A stretch of 64,000 bases of DNA from Perca fluviatilis (lineage: Eukaryota; Chordata; Actinopteri; Perciformes; Percidae), in assembly GCF_010015445.1 (NCBI RefSeq), contig NC_053116.1:25570637-25634636 (forward strand). Reading direction: 5' to 3'. The position numbers were made by a program, and so were the translations under genes. Shown piece after piece: positions 23,885 to 37,182 of this stretch; within the stretch, counting starts at the first letter, position 1; each line of letters begins with the position of its first letter. Under the pieces are notes generated by a model. It searched no databases and had not been told where the DNA came from. It saw only the letters and a list, made by a program, of their open reading frames with translations.

Positions 23885-26813
23885 GTAGGAACCAGACAGG
23901 CTTCTTTGTACTTTGATTTGGGTTTTCTTTGTACTTTCATTTCACTGTCTCTCACTTATTACCACTTACATACTTTGTGGCACAAGCACAAATGTACAGT
24001 ATGATATGAGATCGAGAAGATGAAGCAACACTGAAAAGGGTAAGTGAGTGAACGAGCCGCTCTTCATTCATTCGCAGCCATCACTCTTTATCCACCGCCG
24101 ATCTCATTATCACCAAAGATGCCCATTCCATTTGCATCCCCGTTGTGATTGGACCTCATCTTTTTTTTTTTTATCCTGCACATACACACAAACATACACA
24201 CACATATAGAAAACACACTCGTCCAGAATTCCAGCAGCACAGCGATGTCAGATGGAAAAATCGGGCTGATTAGTGGAGGTATCAGCTTTTCTGGGCGTCG
24301 GTCCGAGCAAGCACACTCATTTGGTCACGCCACCCGATATGGAAATGGAAGAAGCATGGCCCAATGCGGTGGCGGCATATTGAACTATTAATTTTCATTT
24401 CAACATGACATTAGAGGATATTGAAGTTGCTTCAGTAAGCTCATTAGTGAAAAAAAAGACACTCCTGATCTCTGTCTCCCTTTCTCTCTTTCTCATGTGC
24501 CTAATCAGAGATGAAATATACTGGCCTGCTTTTCATTTCACTGACTCCTTGACTCTTCATTTTTAGGGGGCCAGTCATTCACATAGTCTAATATTACATT
24601 TGTTTGTAATAAGGAATAGAGACTTTGACAAGTTAATCATTGAAACACTGTGTTGGAAAGGGCATGATGTGCTTCAATTAGACACCACCAGCTGATGATG
24701 TACACAGTTACAAGTTAATACTCATGTCCATAAATGCGGACTAAAAGGCCATGCAATGATTTTGGAATTCTGGTAACTATACATTTAGAAGATCATACAA
24801 AATTGGGGCATTTAAGCGATATTGAGCGTTAGCATAATGGAAAAGTTTTCTTGTAGAGCTAGAGCGAACTTTATTTTAATGAAACATCACAGATGTCTGC
24901 TGCTGATCTGTTCCTTGAAGTAAACATTTAGGCAGACAGAGTAGAACTAGTATCGTAAAAGCAGGAATGATTCTTTTATAAAAGCAGATTGTAATACTTC
25001 AACCTTGCGCAATAAGTTAAACAGGAGCGTAAAATTAGGATATATCTTTGTTTTTGTTGTTTTGATAAATATGCACATATATACACGTAATATCGCTGAA
25101 ATGCTCCTAAAAGTATGGTTATGAATCCCTTATTGACAAGATTTGAAAGAAATCCTTTAATGGGTTCAGTGTGAAGAACTCCTGGTGGTCTCCACCAAAG
25201 CCTTCATTTCTCTTTTCACCCTGTTTTCTTCCTAACAGTTGTAGGAGCATGCAGGCGATTAGAGCACACAGGCACACGCTATGTGGCAGTGTGCCAGGAT
25301 GAACGTTTTCCTTTTTAAAGTTCATATTATGGCTAGCCATTCGGGGTGCAAAGGGCACCTCTCCAAAAGCTACACTCTCCCCGTAGCTCTTGTGTTTTCT
25401 CTCAGTTTTCCTCCTCCTTCCTCTTTTCTCCCCAGACACCCCGACTAATGCATATTTATCAGCTAAGCTTTCTGGCTTGTAGGAAAAAAGGCCACCTTCA
25501 GCTCTGAAGAGTTACATTCACACATGCTCGCAGAAATGTCCTGGAAAGGGAGAGATTCAGCATATTGTTGCACTTTTAAGATGTCTAGTGTTTTGGCCAC
25601 TTTAAGGTGGACTTTGAATGAAGGTGACGTTTAATAAACCACCTTGTACAGCCCAGATTCTATCACTGACAAATGTTTTTGTTTTTATTTTGTTTGACAA
25701 ATTCTTCTCAGCTCAATGTAAAATATCTGGTCTTTGCCTCCAAAAATGGCAAAAGGGAACTATTGATCTGTATTTTTTTTCCCCTCTCCTCCTCAATGGT
25801 TGTTGGAGGACTCACTCTGGGTTAGGCTGTATTATGTTTTTAAGATATCCTGTCTGGTTTGGGGCTGGAAGGCTTCGGGGGCTCTCCTCTCCCAGACTCT
25901 TATCACAGATAGTCATAACAGTCAGTCTGTTGATAGTCATCAACAGACTCCCCTAGGAGTCCCGTACACCCCCTTTCACCATCTACCCCTCTACTCATCT
26001 ACTGCCTCTGGTCTTAGACAAATAGACAGGCGAGGGAGAAACAGAAGTAATACTGAGTGAAGAAAGATGTTGAAAGAAACCAGAGAGAAACACGGATTGA
26101 TGGGGATGGATAGAGTAAGAAAAGAGGATGCAAAAATCTATATTTCTCACAGCATCAGAAACACTGGAGGAGCCTAATACTCTTCATGGAAATTCTGTGA
26201 ACATGTGTTACACCAGTCCTCTGCCAAAACAGGGGGATATGTTATGAGAGATAATAAGTGAAGTCATCTGAGATCTCTGTGGTGTAAATGTGATCATATC
26301 TAACCAAGGCCTCACACATTTTGTCTCCAAAATTGGACTAAATTATAAAAATAACTGAATTTAGTTTTTGAGTGATTAGTGTAACTGCGCTTCCACTTTA
26401 CAATAAATGGCAGGAATACTGTATTGTGGATGTTGGGTGAAAACCTTTTCTTCCCAAAATAAACAGCCTTGTTTTTTTCTTGATGGCGACTTCATTTTAA
26501 CTTGATTGAACTATCTTAAAATCAGAGGTTGTAGACTACAGTATACTGTAAATGTAGCCCTATAATCATTGACAAAATGAAATACCCAAAATTGCAGTTA
26601 CAGGTTTTTTTTCTCATCAACAATGATATGCCATCTGCAGTAGTACACTCAAATCCAAAACAGTTTAACTACATTGACTGCATTTTGTGGATTTTATTAC
26701 GAAGACTGGCAATAACTCATTATGTTGGCTTTGCAAGCGAGGCCAAGCAGCTCTAACAATCACATGGCGGTCGCTGTAGTGCTTTCTGGATATCTGAGTA
26801 GAAGTGTAGATTT

Positions 26814-26890
26814 GTGGAGAGAGTAATAGAAAGAGAGAGTGAAAGAGTAGCAGTGAGTGAAAGAAGAAAGAGGAAGGCAGAGAGGAAGCC
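26814..26890. repeat. GA-rich purine tract
   Basis: About 75 nt strongly biased to A and G (GAAAGAGAGAGTGAAAGAG and similar), no exact unit. Confidence 0.75.
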
Positions 26891-29241
26891 TACTATTGTC
26901 TGTCCCGGGGCGTTGGGGAATGGAAGAGGTGTTAACTCAGACTCATTTCAGCGAGACGGACAGCTCAATCTAAGAGCTGCTTTGCTGCAGGCCATGGCCA
27001 TTCTCTTCTGTCTCAGACTCCCTCTCTGGGCCAGCACCAAGTCATCCATTTAAAAACCATTATGCTTCCCCCTTAGCACAACAAGATAGAACGCCAGGGC
27101 CCCAGGTCTACCGTATGCGTGTGTGTCTCTCTGGTTGTGTGTGTGTAGGGCTGCCAACGCCCCTCAGGATAGGAAGGCCTGAGCAAGCAGAGTGAGGCAA
27201 GGCCCTCAGAGAGTCCAGTGTGGGGATCTGCTGTCAGAGTGACTGCTGCTATTATCTGGCCGGTAGATTGGCCTGACTTGCCTATTGATAGAGACATGTC
27301 ACCATACAATGACTGGAGGTATTGTGCACTGACTGGCATTGAATGGACTCACTAATCTTACTCCCTTGGGTGTTCAGATGGCAGGAGAGAGGGCAACACA
27401 TCCGTGTTTGGAGGTAGCGGTGCATGTTAATAGGAACAAACTGCAAATGTACAGCTTGGATCTGTGAGCAACGTTAAATCTTTCCCACAGTAACAACTTT
27501 GATCTTTAGAGGAAAGCCAAGATAAAATCAAGCCTCTCTGTTATGTCTGTATCTGAATGTAACATTTGTGACTCAAACAAACAGTATGACCAAGCCCTAT
27601 CAAAGCGATATTAATGGTGTTTACTCTCACTTCTCCCTACCCTGTTACCACTGGGCGTGTCCACGCACCTCTGAATCATGGCTTTTGACACTCCTCCAGC
27701 ACATATTAGCTTTGTCTTTTCTCACTATCTTTTGTTTCTCCAGCTCGAGTGTTTGCTATCTCACAAAGTTCTCGCTTGAAGGTCAACGCACATCAGGTGT
27801 TTCAGCACAACCCCAACAACTGTGAGAAGACGGAGTCACATGCTGGTCAGTTTGGTCCAGTTACTGGACTGAACTTGGAATTACAAATCGTGGTTTTCTG
27901 CCATTGTCAATTTATAGAATATAAATGTAACACAGCACATTACCTTCAGGGTATTGAATATTCTGAGGCATGATAAGGGCGATATAAGAAGGTCTTATCA
28001 TGCATTTTGATTCTGGGGATGTGCATTGATGTAGACCAGTTGGACAAGGTCAACACAAATGCTTTCACACACAAAAATATGTATCATAGAGTCCATGTCA
28101 GCCCCGCAGCCATATTGGTTTCTTTGCAGCAGTGGACCTTGGGATGACTTTGTCGCCAGGCAAACTTCTTTTTCTCTGTCCCTCATTCTTTTTCTGTTGA
28201 CTTTTTGTGCGGTGATTTTCCATATCAGTATAATTCACCCAAGCGATGTGTGGAAAGAGGCAAGAACTATGCTTGCTCTTCTGTTTACCCTGTTATTGAC
28301 TTAGTGATAGGCTAAGACGTCTGGCGGGCCCTCTTATGTCGCCAAGGTCCTACGTGACAGATACCCATCCGGCCATGGCATCACAAATCTCGCTCACCCT
28401 CAGTCATCCACTAAATCTCCGGCTTGACAACTCGCTTTTTCACGCTTATGCTGTGCTTCTTTTGTTCTCGACCTAATCGCTCATCGTCCTTGTCTCCAAA
28501 CTTTAGGGAGAAGAAGTCCTGGCGCACCCTGACACTTATCTGTCCTGACCCACCTCTCGCCTCCTAAAGTGTTTGCTCTGCTTTTGTGTTTTGCCTGAGG
28601 AGGGCGGATGGCCAAGTTCTTATGATGCAAGATATCCCTATAGGGCATTCAAGGTGCAGCTTGAAACTTGTCTGATCTGTTTGCCTTCTACAGAAAGGTG
28701 TTCTTTATCTTGATGTTTGGCCCCTAAGGTGACTGGTACCAAACTGATAGGGCAGAAACTCCCTGAGATTGCCAGGAGACAGTAGTCACACCAAGTGAAT
28801 TGATAGCATGAGAGAGAAAGAGAGGGAGTGAGATAACAGGATAGAGTTGTTTCCTGCTTGATTTGACTAATGTGCTTTCCAGTGTTCTCACAGTGACACT
28901 CATGTTCTGCCGCTTCAATTATGAGTGTTGGTTAAGGCCAGAGAAAGTAAGCTTTTACTATTCATAACACAGGAAACCATAATCCTATGTGAACCCATTT
29001 GTTCATCATCTCGTTTGTCTTGAACCCCTACTGTGTAGACTATTGTATAGCATGAGTGAAGCTCTTCATGTAAGGGGGTCATTATCGTGTCTTTTAGTAA
29101 TCAAATCAGGACCATGCTCTGATGAGCATGGGCTTGAGCTGAGATTACTTCTTAAAGCCACTTAACAGGAGAAAACAGCAGGCCTTCTTAGTTTTACCTC
29201 CTCAGATCTAGTTTCATTGGAAAGTATAGGATGATTGTATA

Positions 29242-29509
29242 TTAAAGGGTCAGTTCACTTACAAATTTGCCCTGGAACTGTCTGGTTAGTGTTGAGATAA
29301 TCCAACAGTGAAACTTCTGCTGCCACCTCTATATAACAGAGATAGATAGTGAATAGAATTCCTTTGTTGTGCAAAACATATGAACGTTTCGAGAAAGCAG
29401 ATTTCTCAAAATCTGGGTGCATTAAACTGAAGCTGTCTGCATGGTTATCAACTACCAGGGATTAGTACAAAAACATGTTTTTCTGTTTTGGGTGAACGGT
29501 CCCTTTTAA
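29242..29509. mobile_element. MITE with TTAA-flanked inverted termini
   Basis: The left end TTAAAGGGTCAGTTCACTT and the right end GGGTGAACGGTCCCTTTTAA are inverted relative to each other, with about 15 of 19 positions pairing. Both ends abut TTAA. The 268-bp body has no coding capacity. The termini resemble a very common teleost short repeat with AGGGTCAGTTCACCC ends (from memory). TTAA targets are used by piggyBac and Kolobok superfamilies; I cannot decide between them. Confidence 0.65.
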
Positions 29510-29999
29510 GTCTTTCACAAATATCAGGTTTAACTGACAAGATCCACAAGATGAAATGCTGCATTGAGGAACAGACAATGTGATACATACTTAAAGTATC
29601 CCGATATTACACCAGTGCTGTGATTAAAAACCATCTTTTCACAAAGAGGAATCTTTTAAAATATTTTAATAGTGAAGATTTTGAATATATATTTACAACT
29701 AACTTTTGTAAAAATACTAACTATTTTTCAGGATTGATTATATGAAATTATGTGTTAAGGTAAGGAGTTACTTTGGCACATGTGCATATAGCCCCCACAT
29801 TGTAATGAAAGGGATATCAAACCTGTGGTTTCTAATAACAGTATTGACCAACAGTGTGCGGTTTTTTGTCATCATTATTTGACTTTGACAGAAACCCCAA
29901 GTTTACACACGGAGCAAAAACACCAGAGAGAGAGCGTAACACCACAAGTCCCGGGCCTGGGTGCTGTAATATCTTCCATTCACGTTCATTTTATGTAGG

Positions 30000-30330
30000 T
30001 TTTAAACATGCCATTAGCCAATTTAATCCAATTTTCCCAGCTTTCGGAGCACTCCAGTGGAACAGATTCCATCTAATATTAAACATATGGTTGTCGTTGC
30101 CCCTAGAAACACCACAGCAGCACTGGGCTTTTTTAAGAAGCTGTTAAAGACAAGCCCCCTGTGTCCCAGTGCAAACCGTTGTCAATTATCTTCAATGAAC
30201 ACTGTAATTGATAACGAGGAAGCAGGGCAGCAAATTAAATGTCAGGTTTGATTAGAAGCCTGATACCTTATCATTTGTTCATAACTCGTTACCAACATCT
30301 GTTAATTAGTTAATAAATTAATTTTCAGGG
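30000..30330. promoter_or_regulatory. Candidate conserved non-coding element
   Basis: Unique sequence with many TAAT/ATTA cores (CCATTAGCCAATTTAATCC, GTTAATTAGTTAATAAATTA) and a CAATTATCTTCAATG segment, free of microsatellites. The open frame here has no domain. Enhancer identity is inferred from texture alone. Confidence 0.22.
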
Positions 30331-32476
30331 CTCAGATGAAAGGTGCGCAGGCTCCCGAGGAAGTACATCGGGCAAAGTCATCCATCTTTGAAGAGAGTGG
30401 AACTCGACAAATATTGTCCCTGGGATTTGGGCTGTTATTACTTGGTCATTGGTTTCAGACCTCCGCCACTCCAACCAAGCGTTCTCAATGGAACCTCTTG
30501 TTTGCCTGAATAACCTCCCCCCCCCCACAGTCTCCTCACACATCTCTACCACAATGCTATCCTTTATTGCAGGAGGTTTCTCTTAGCAGACGTGCTTTAA
30601 ACATTAATTTAAAAACCCTCACATTGGCTCATCAGTCCTCTATGGTGAAGCGCAGGTAACTCCTGTCCAATCCCCCTCTCTTTCACTATGTATCTTGTGA
30701 AACCCCATCGTTCATCATTGCCCTGATGAATAGTCCCATCAGTTAGGGCCTCAGGGTGGGAGCAGACAATGACGCTGCTCTTTGCCGCGTTTGTTGAAGA
30801 TGATGACATTTGTCAAATGCTGTTTATATTGCTGATTAGATTTATGCTATTATGTAGACATACCCTTTTCCGCCTTCCCAGCTCTTGCTGCTTATATTAT
30901 CTATGAATTAGTCATGAAACAAAGCTCATCTTATCTCAGCTCTGTCATATTCTGTCAAATATATTTTCAATTTATAATATAATATATTTTGTGTGCCCTG
31001 TAAGTGTATACGTGCGAGCCCTTCAATGCCAGACCTTTGTTAGTCACAGATCACTGACTCTTTCTTCCATTTTCACTCACTTTCCTTTTCTCCCTCTCTT
31101 TAAATCCCAATCCCTTGTGCTGCTTAACATTTCTATGACTCAAGCAGGAGGTGGTGACCTATTAATCAGGTTCCCGTGGCTGTTGTGATTGCCATTTTCC
31201 ATAATCAGATACACAACACGGCCTAAAAGCCTTGGCTGTAGAAATACTTATTTTCGTTAACTCTTACAGTTCTTGTGCTGGAGACCTCAATCCATGAGTA
31301 GTGAGCCCAGGAGGAAACTGGACTGCACGACTCTGCCTTTTTAAATACTTTTGTATTAGGTATAAGTACTAACATTTTGGTACAGCGTGTGCCTTTGTCA
31401 GATTCAAACAGTCATGGTACAAACAGAGAGTATAAAGCCAACAAAAGCATATAACCAGTCATCTTATATTAAATATAAAAGTTCAGGTAACCTTCACATT
31501 CTCTGTTTTTGACAAGTTTATCTTTGTTTTTTAAAGCTCCAGATATATGCAATATTAATCTATGGTACATTGGGTGTGTATATATACTGTGATGTGATTC
31601 CACACAAACATGCACAGGCATATAAACTGTACATTACCACACGCACATACAGTACGTCCACACAAACATAAAGAGACACAGGCTGGCAGGTTACCATATT
31701 ATTCTTTCCTCTACTCGGTCATTTAGAATAACAGTCTAGAGTGAGAAGCTAAGCACGATGACGACATTCGATCTTAAAACAGTGTTGAATTGTTGAAGTG
31801 TCGAACACACCGAGACGTCTTTACTTTGGAAAGTCTCCGGAATCGCTCGGGTGATTTTCGCTCATTTTCTCCACCACTGTCATTGGAAGCGAGACCCAGA
31901 GTCTTGTCTGCACGAGACAACAAGGAGGTTTTGACAGAGTCAAGATTTGTAGAGGTGTGCATATGTGTGTGTGCACGCTTGTGTGTGTATCTATGTGCCC
32001 ATTTCTGTCTGTTAATCATCTTGGGCACCGGCCCGCCCTCCACGTAATCCTAAATCTGTCAAATTTCCCCAACTAAAACAGGATCTCACCAGGAGTTTGG
32101 TGTAATATCTTAATTTAGTATGAGTGCTTGTGTCAAGATGACAAATAACAGTTTAAACAGATGTTTCCCAGACATTTCTTTTATGAGATATCATTGCCTC
32201 ATTCAATTTTGTAGGCACTATTCTGCACACTAGTCACTGTGACAGTGCATGTTAATCACTGTAATGTAAAACATCAGTGCACTGGTATGGTATAGTTGAT
32301 TTTGATGTCATCGTCCGAGGTACAGTAACTGTAAGAATATGCATTATAACTGCTTGAAAAAAGTTTACTGGGATATCTATTTATTATGTTTTCAGATGGC
32401 TAGGAAAATGACAGCATTAAAGTATTTGAAAGTTAATAAGACAACATATTAAATACTTCTTTAATCATAGCTCAAG

Positions 32477-32502
32477 AATCCCATAACCTAATCCCATAAC
32501 CT
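32477..32502. repeat. Tandem duplication, 13-bp unit
   Basis: AATCCCATAACCT is repeated exactly twice. Confidence 0.93.
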
Positions 32503-33643
32503 ATCAGGCAAGTGATGACATCCACACAGCTGGTTTTACTTTGATACTACAGCTGTCACCAAGCCGTTTATTTACATGTAGGTGTAAAAGAGACTCTTTA
32601 TTTATTTATTTATAACACTACTGCTTCATCACTGCTGAACCCTTTAGACGGGTTGATATGCAGTTACAACTTATACAAGATAAAGACAAATAAATCCTAG
32701 TCCTCACTTCATTCTCACCATGGGGAACAATAACCTGACTGTTAGTTCAGGTTTTTCCAGAACGAAAGGGAAGTAACTAACTTACTTGAGATCTGCAAAT
32801 CTTCTTAATGGTCAGAGCCGTGCACTGCAAGCCTCTCAGCCATTCTGTCCTCTGTAAACATCATATGATTATACTCTGTGTCCCTCTTTCTGCAGAAGAG
32901 GTGAGCTGATGTTGGTGCAGCTGGTACACAGCGGTACCCAGCTTGCCACCCGGTGCCACGGAAGGGTGGGGGAAGAAAATAATGAAAAATACTTTCTCTG
33001 AGACTCTTAGGCCTGAGCCATGTGATACAGTTGTAATGCCAAACAACAGAACAAAAGCATTGTCATTGTGAAAGAGTGTAAATGTATGTGCCTATGGCCC
33101 CCACCTTTACCTGCAGATAATATTGGTTACAACACCTCACTATTATCTTGTTATTATCTTCATGTATGCTTTCCCTTATGTTATGTGCCATTCCTCATTA
33201 TTTAATAGTTGAGATCAAATACTGGACACACTAGTTTATAATGAACCTCTTCACGCTGTTATTTTATTGAGTGTTTCTGGTGACAAAGCTTGCTCCCCTC
33301 TGCTGGCCAAGAGCTCACAATGCCACTTTCTAAACAAGTTCTAAGTGCTTTTAATATTGTGTGGCCGATGTTGTTTATTCAGGGAGGGAGAGAGAGAGAG
33401 AGGCAGACTTTCTAGTACAACTGTAGAAAAACATACAAATGTACAGTATAAGAGCACACCAGCAAACACACAGTCTTTCACACACACACACTTGAAGCAA
33501 GGTGCCTACCAAACTACTCAAGCAGTACAAACAGTACTTTTTTCCAACTCTCCTGTGAAGTGGGGAATGCGTGACAGGCGTCACTTTCTGTCTTTACGCC
33601 GCTTTTCACATCCTATTTTTCTGTTTTCATCTGTATGTTCACA

Positions 33644-33647
<4 letters not shown>

Positions 33648-33696
<49 letters not shown>
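33648..33696. repeat. (CA)n microsatellite
   Basis: 49 nt of pure CA. Confidence 0.98.
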
Positions 33697-33698
<2 letters not shown>

Positions 33699-34848
33699 CC
33701 CCTCTCTAGCATTCACATGATGGATCACCACAGGGCCTTCTGAGAATCCCTCACAGAGTATTCTTCACGTATATACAAACATATTATAATGCTTGCAGAG
33801 AGCAGACTTTGATCTCTTTTCGCGTGCCGATGTACTGTCAAGTGTTGATTTCTGTGAATCAGACATTATGTGCTTTCATGACAAAATACAGGGCATGGGC
33901 TTCAATTATACCCAGATCACAGGCTCAAATCTTTTCTTTTGTGATTTATTGATTTTCAACCCCCTCTCTCAATTGTATGTGCACTTCCTCTCTATTTCGC
34001 CTCTCCTCCTTTTCTTTTCGCTCCCTCCTCCTCTTTTCCTGGCCTCCGGGGTCCCAGTGCTTCTAATTCGGCCTTATCAGTGAAGTAATTTAGCTGCCAC
34101 AGCTTGGGTTTCTGTTGCGCGGCGAGCGGCCCCATTGTCCTGCCCTGCTGTTGCTGAGATAAACCCTCAGATTGAACAAAGTCCGCGCTGACCTTTACAA
34201 ACTCCCAAATCTCGCTCTGTACACCCCTCCAACAGAGATTCTCTCTGCCTCAAGCTCTTTTCTTAGGTTGGGAGGGGGGCTTGGGGCACATCAAGTGGGA
34301 GGGACAAGGCGAATGAGTGTGTGTGTGTGTGTTCATGTGTATGTGTGTGAAAGAGTGAGTGTGTGTGGGGTCAGGGTGGATTGAGTGAGCGTGAGATGGA
34401 CAGGGGAGAGGGATTAAGATGGCTGACTGAGCCTGTCTATATTTCCAATGGTACTTCGCTCTGAGAGGGAGGCCGAGGAGGAAAAAGTGCACTGCAAGCA
34501 AAGCATTCAAGTGTGTTTTTTTTTCTGTCTCCTTCAGACTGCGAGAGAAGGCTTTTGTGAGCAACATTCTCTGACCTTCCTGCCTTCAACGTTCAACCAG
34601 AAATATGATTTCTTTGACAAAAAAAGAGACAGTTTGTGTCTGAGTTCCTCGTACTTGCTGTTGATGACTCTGAAACAGCTCATTGAGAGAACCCTGACAA
34701 AGGCACCGTTGAACCCCTCGTCTTACCTCCATTGTTATCTATCATGTCCTTCATTCCTTGGCAGTAGGCCCAAGAGGAGTCTGTCGGGATTGTTGCTTTG
34801 ACACACAGTGAAACGGCTAGAGAGGAACGGTTGAAGCCAAGTGGCTGG

Positions 34849-34916
34849 GGGGGGGGGCGGGGGAATCGATGTGGTGGGAGTCGATGCTGTGCGGGGGAGG
34901 TTTGGGGCACAATGCG
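34849..34916 (+). other. G-rich patch, candidate G-quadruplex
   Basis: A run of about 12 G, a C, then five G; followed within 60 nt by GGTGGGAG, GCGGGGGAGG and TTTGGGG. Four or more G3+ runs on the plus (sense) strand. Confidence 0.6.
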
Positions 34917-35133
34917 ACAGGAGTACCCTCTCCATTGTGAACCACTGTCATCCTTCAGAAGCCACTCGACTAGCTCTCCACGCAGCAAATCCTCTCTGCT
35001 CTCTGTTCCAGCCGTATGTCGGTCAGGCAGGGAACCTCATCAAAAGGTCTTCGAGACAGAGTGGGTGGAGGGAGGCAGTATGGTGGAGAAGAGGGGTGGA
35101 ACGTGTTGTTAGTGTAGAGTCAGGGTGTTGGTG

Positions 35134-35172
35134 TGGGCAGGTGGGCGGGGGGGGGGTGGTGAGGGACGGGGG
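35134..35172 (+). other. G-rich patch, strong candidate G-quadruplex
   Basis: Five or more G runs of three or longer with very short spacers: GGG, GTGGG, C, a run of ten G, TGGTGAGGG, ACGGGGG. On the sense strand, so it could form in DNA or pre-mRNA. Confidence 0.7.
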
Positions 35173-35444
35173 CATACCACTCCCTACGTTCAGGTGTGGG
35201 CTTCAGTGTCAGTAATGTGGGATTGGGCGGAATCTGCCCTGTTGGTCAGGGTGGCGCTGTGTTTATCCCACCCTTCATCCTTGCTCCTTTTCACCTCCCC
35301 CCGCCCGCCACCACCTGCCTGCGAGCCACCACCAGTGTTCCCAGGGAGATGAGCGCCACGGAGAAGAAGGCCCACAAGGGATTAACTTTTCACATGGCTG
35401 GGAGTCCTCGTCTCAAAAGACCTGACAACCCCAGACGGCTTGAT

Positions 35445-35510
35445 TAAAAAAGAAAAGAAGAGAAGAGGAAAGAAGGGAGGGAGGGCACGGGAGGAGGAGA
35501 AGAGGGGGAA
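35445..35510. repeat. Polypurine tract
   Basis: About 65 nt of nearly pure A/G (GAGGAAAGAAGGGAGGGAGG and similar) with a single CAC interruption. Confidence 0.85.
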
Positions 35511-37182
35511 TTCTTCACATGATGGCCCTGAGAGAGGGATTTTGGATATTGGGTGTCTTTTTTTTCCCTTGGTCCAAAGCCCCCATGTCTTGGTTGAGAA
35601 TGAGCAAATTGTTCCTCCTGTTCTCTCAGCAGTCCCTGTGTTGCCTGGCCTAAAGATGTGGGTGGGCACCAGCACACATTGTTGACTCCTCACAGGAAAC
35701 CTAGAGATGTCCTCTAGTTTGAAAGGGGTGGGGTGGGGGGGATTCATGGATTTGATGACTTTTCATCTGTTTCTTTTTCTTCGGATGCCAAATCCACCAA
35801 AGAACCAGAATATTTAGTCATTGATTCCAAATTTCTCTAATGATATGATTATATCATGATCTATTATTCATAAATTGTCATTAATGTATTATCAAAAGCC
35901 CTCTGTTGTTATGTGTTTGTCAGCATTGCATTACAGTCAAGGAAGACATTGGCAGAGAGAGTCGGCGAACCGTTGCCGGCTTAAAGTTCTAGTATTCAAG
36001 TGGCAAGGCGCCCTATTTCCCCTCACTCTATCCCAGATAAATTGGGCCTCTCAGGTTTGTCTGTGAGAAAGAGAGGACAAAAATCAAAACAAACGCTCCC
36101 ACTGAAGTGAAGATGGGAGTAGGGGTTGGCTTTCCTCTCTGGCTAGCGGATCAGCAACTCAACCTAGCGGGACAGCGGGCCACTTAATACCTTCCATCTT
36201 GTCCAGGTAACAGAGTGGCCCGACAGGGGGGTCAGGGAAGGTAGCAGGGTATCGTCTTACAGATCACCACTCACCCTCTGGCTTCCTCTACATGGCTCAC
36301 TTACCCTCTTCTCATCTCCGCTGCTGGGACACACTCACCCTCTCTTCCCACACCCCTCAGTGAGGAGACAAACATCCATTGAGAAAGTTTTCGTGGATGT
36401 TTATGCCCAGTTTCTCTCCAAAGGTCCGCTGAGATGAACCAAAATCTATATGAATGACTCAAGATTTCCAAGTTTTGCTGCAATTGCCAGGCTTATTTCA
36501 AATAAAAAATTACTGGAATCAGGTATTTAAAATGCACCTACCGGTAGTTCATTTGAGTTCAACTGTATTGATTCTCATGGGGGATATTTGCTTAAGGTGA
36601 GAATAAGGAATCACAGAAAGTTACAGGCAGTGAAAGGAAGACAGAGGGATGGACTTAGGGGAGAAAGATCAGTACATGCACAGAGAAAGTGCATTTGAAG
36701 AAACTTGTGTTTGGTTGACTACCACAGTTAAAAAGGAAGTATGAATCATAAATAAAACCACAGTCATTAAAAGGACTGTAACTCCGCCAAGTCTGTTTAG
36801 TAACTTCTACTGTCAACACTAGTAGTCAAAGGACAATAAATGCCATATCCAAGGGGTGACTAACACAGTCAATTAACCCTAATATTAGCCCAGATTTCTC
36901 ATTAATCATGCTGCTTTACCCGCCATATGGCCCCAGACTCTAAGGAGTTTCTGAACCTATTTGCTGTGCACTTGACCTTGCTGATGGACCCAGGGGACTG
37001 CTGGAGTTGATTTCTGTCCCCTAAGATGTTGTGGGCCTTCTTCCTGGTCTGCTGGATAGATGAACTCATAACAAGATGAACAGAGCGCCGGTAATCTTAC
37101 AATGACCCACAATAGTTTTGTGTTTTTTCACTTAAATAAACACAAATCAACATACAGAATGAATTAAGCTGCATTTCACATT

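Noticed and set aside
23885..24003. Open frame continuing past the exon donor
   Set aside because: The sequence after GTAGGA is hydrophobic low-similarity read-through, and the true continuation is the 51-nt exon at 61792.
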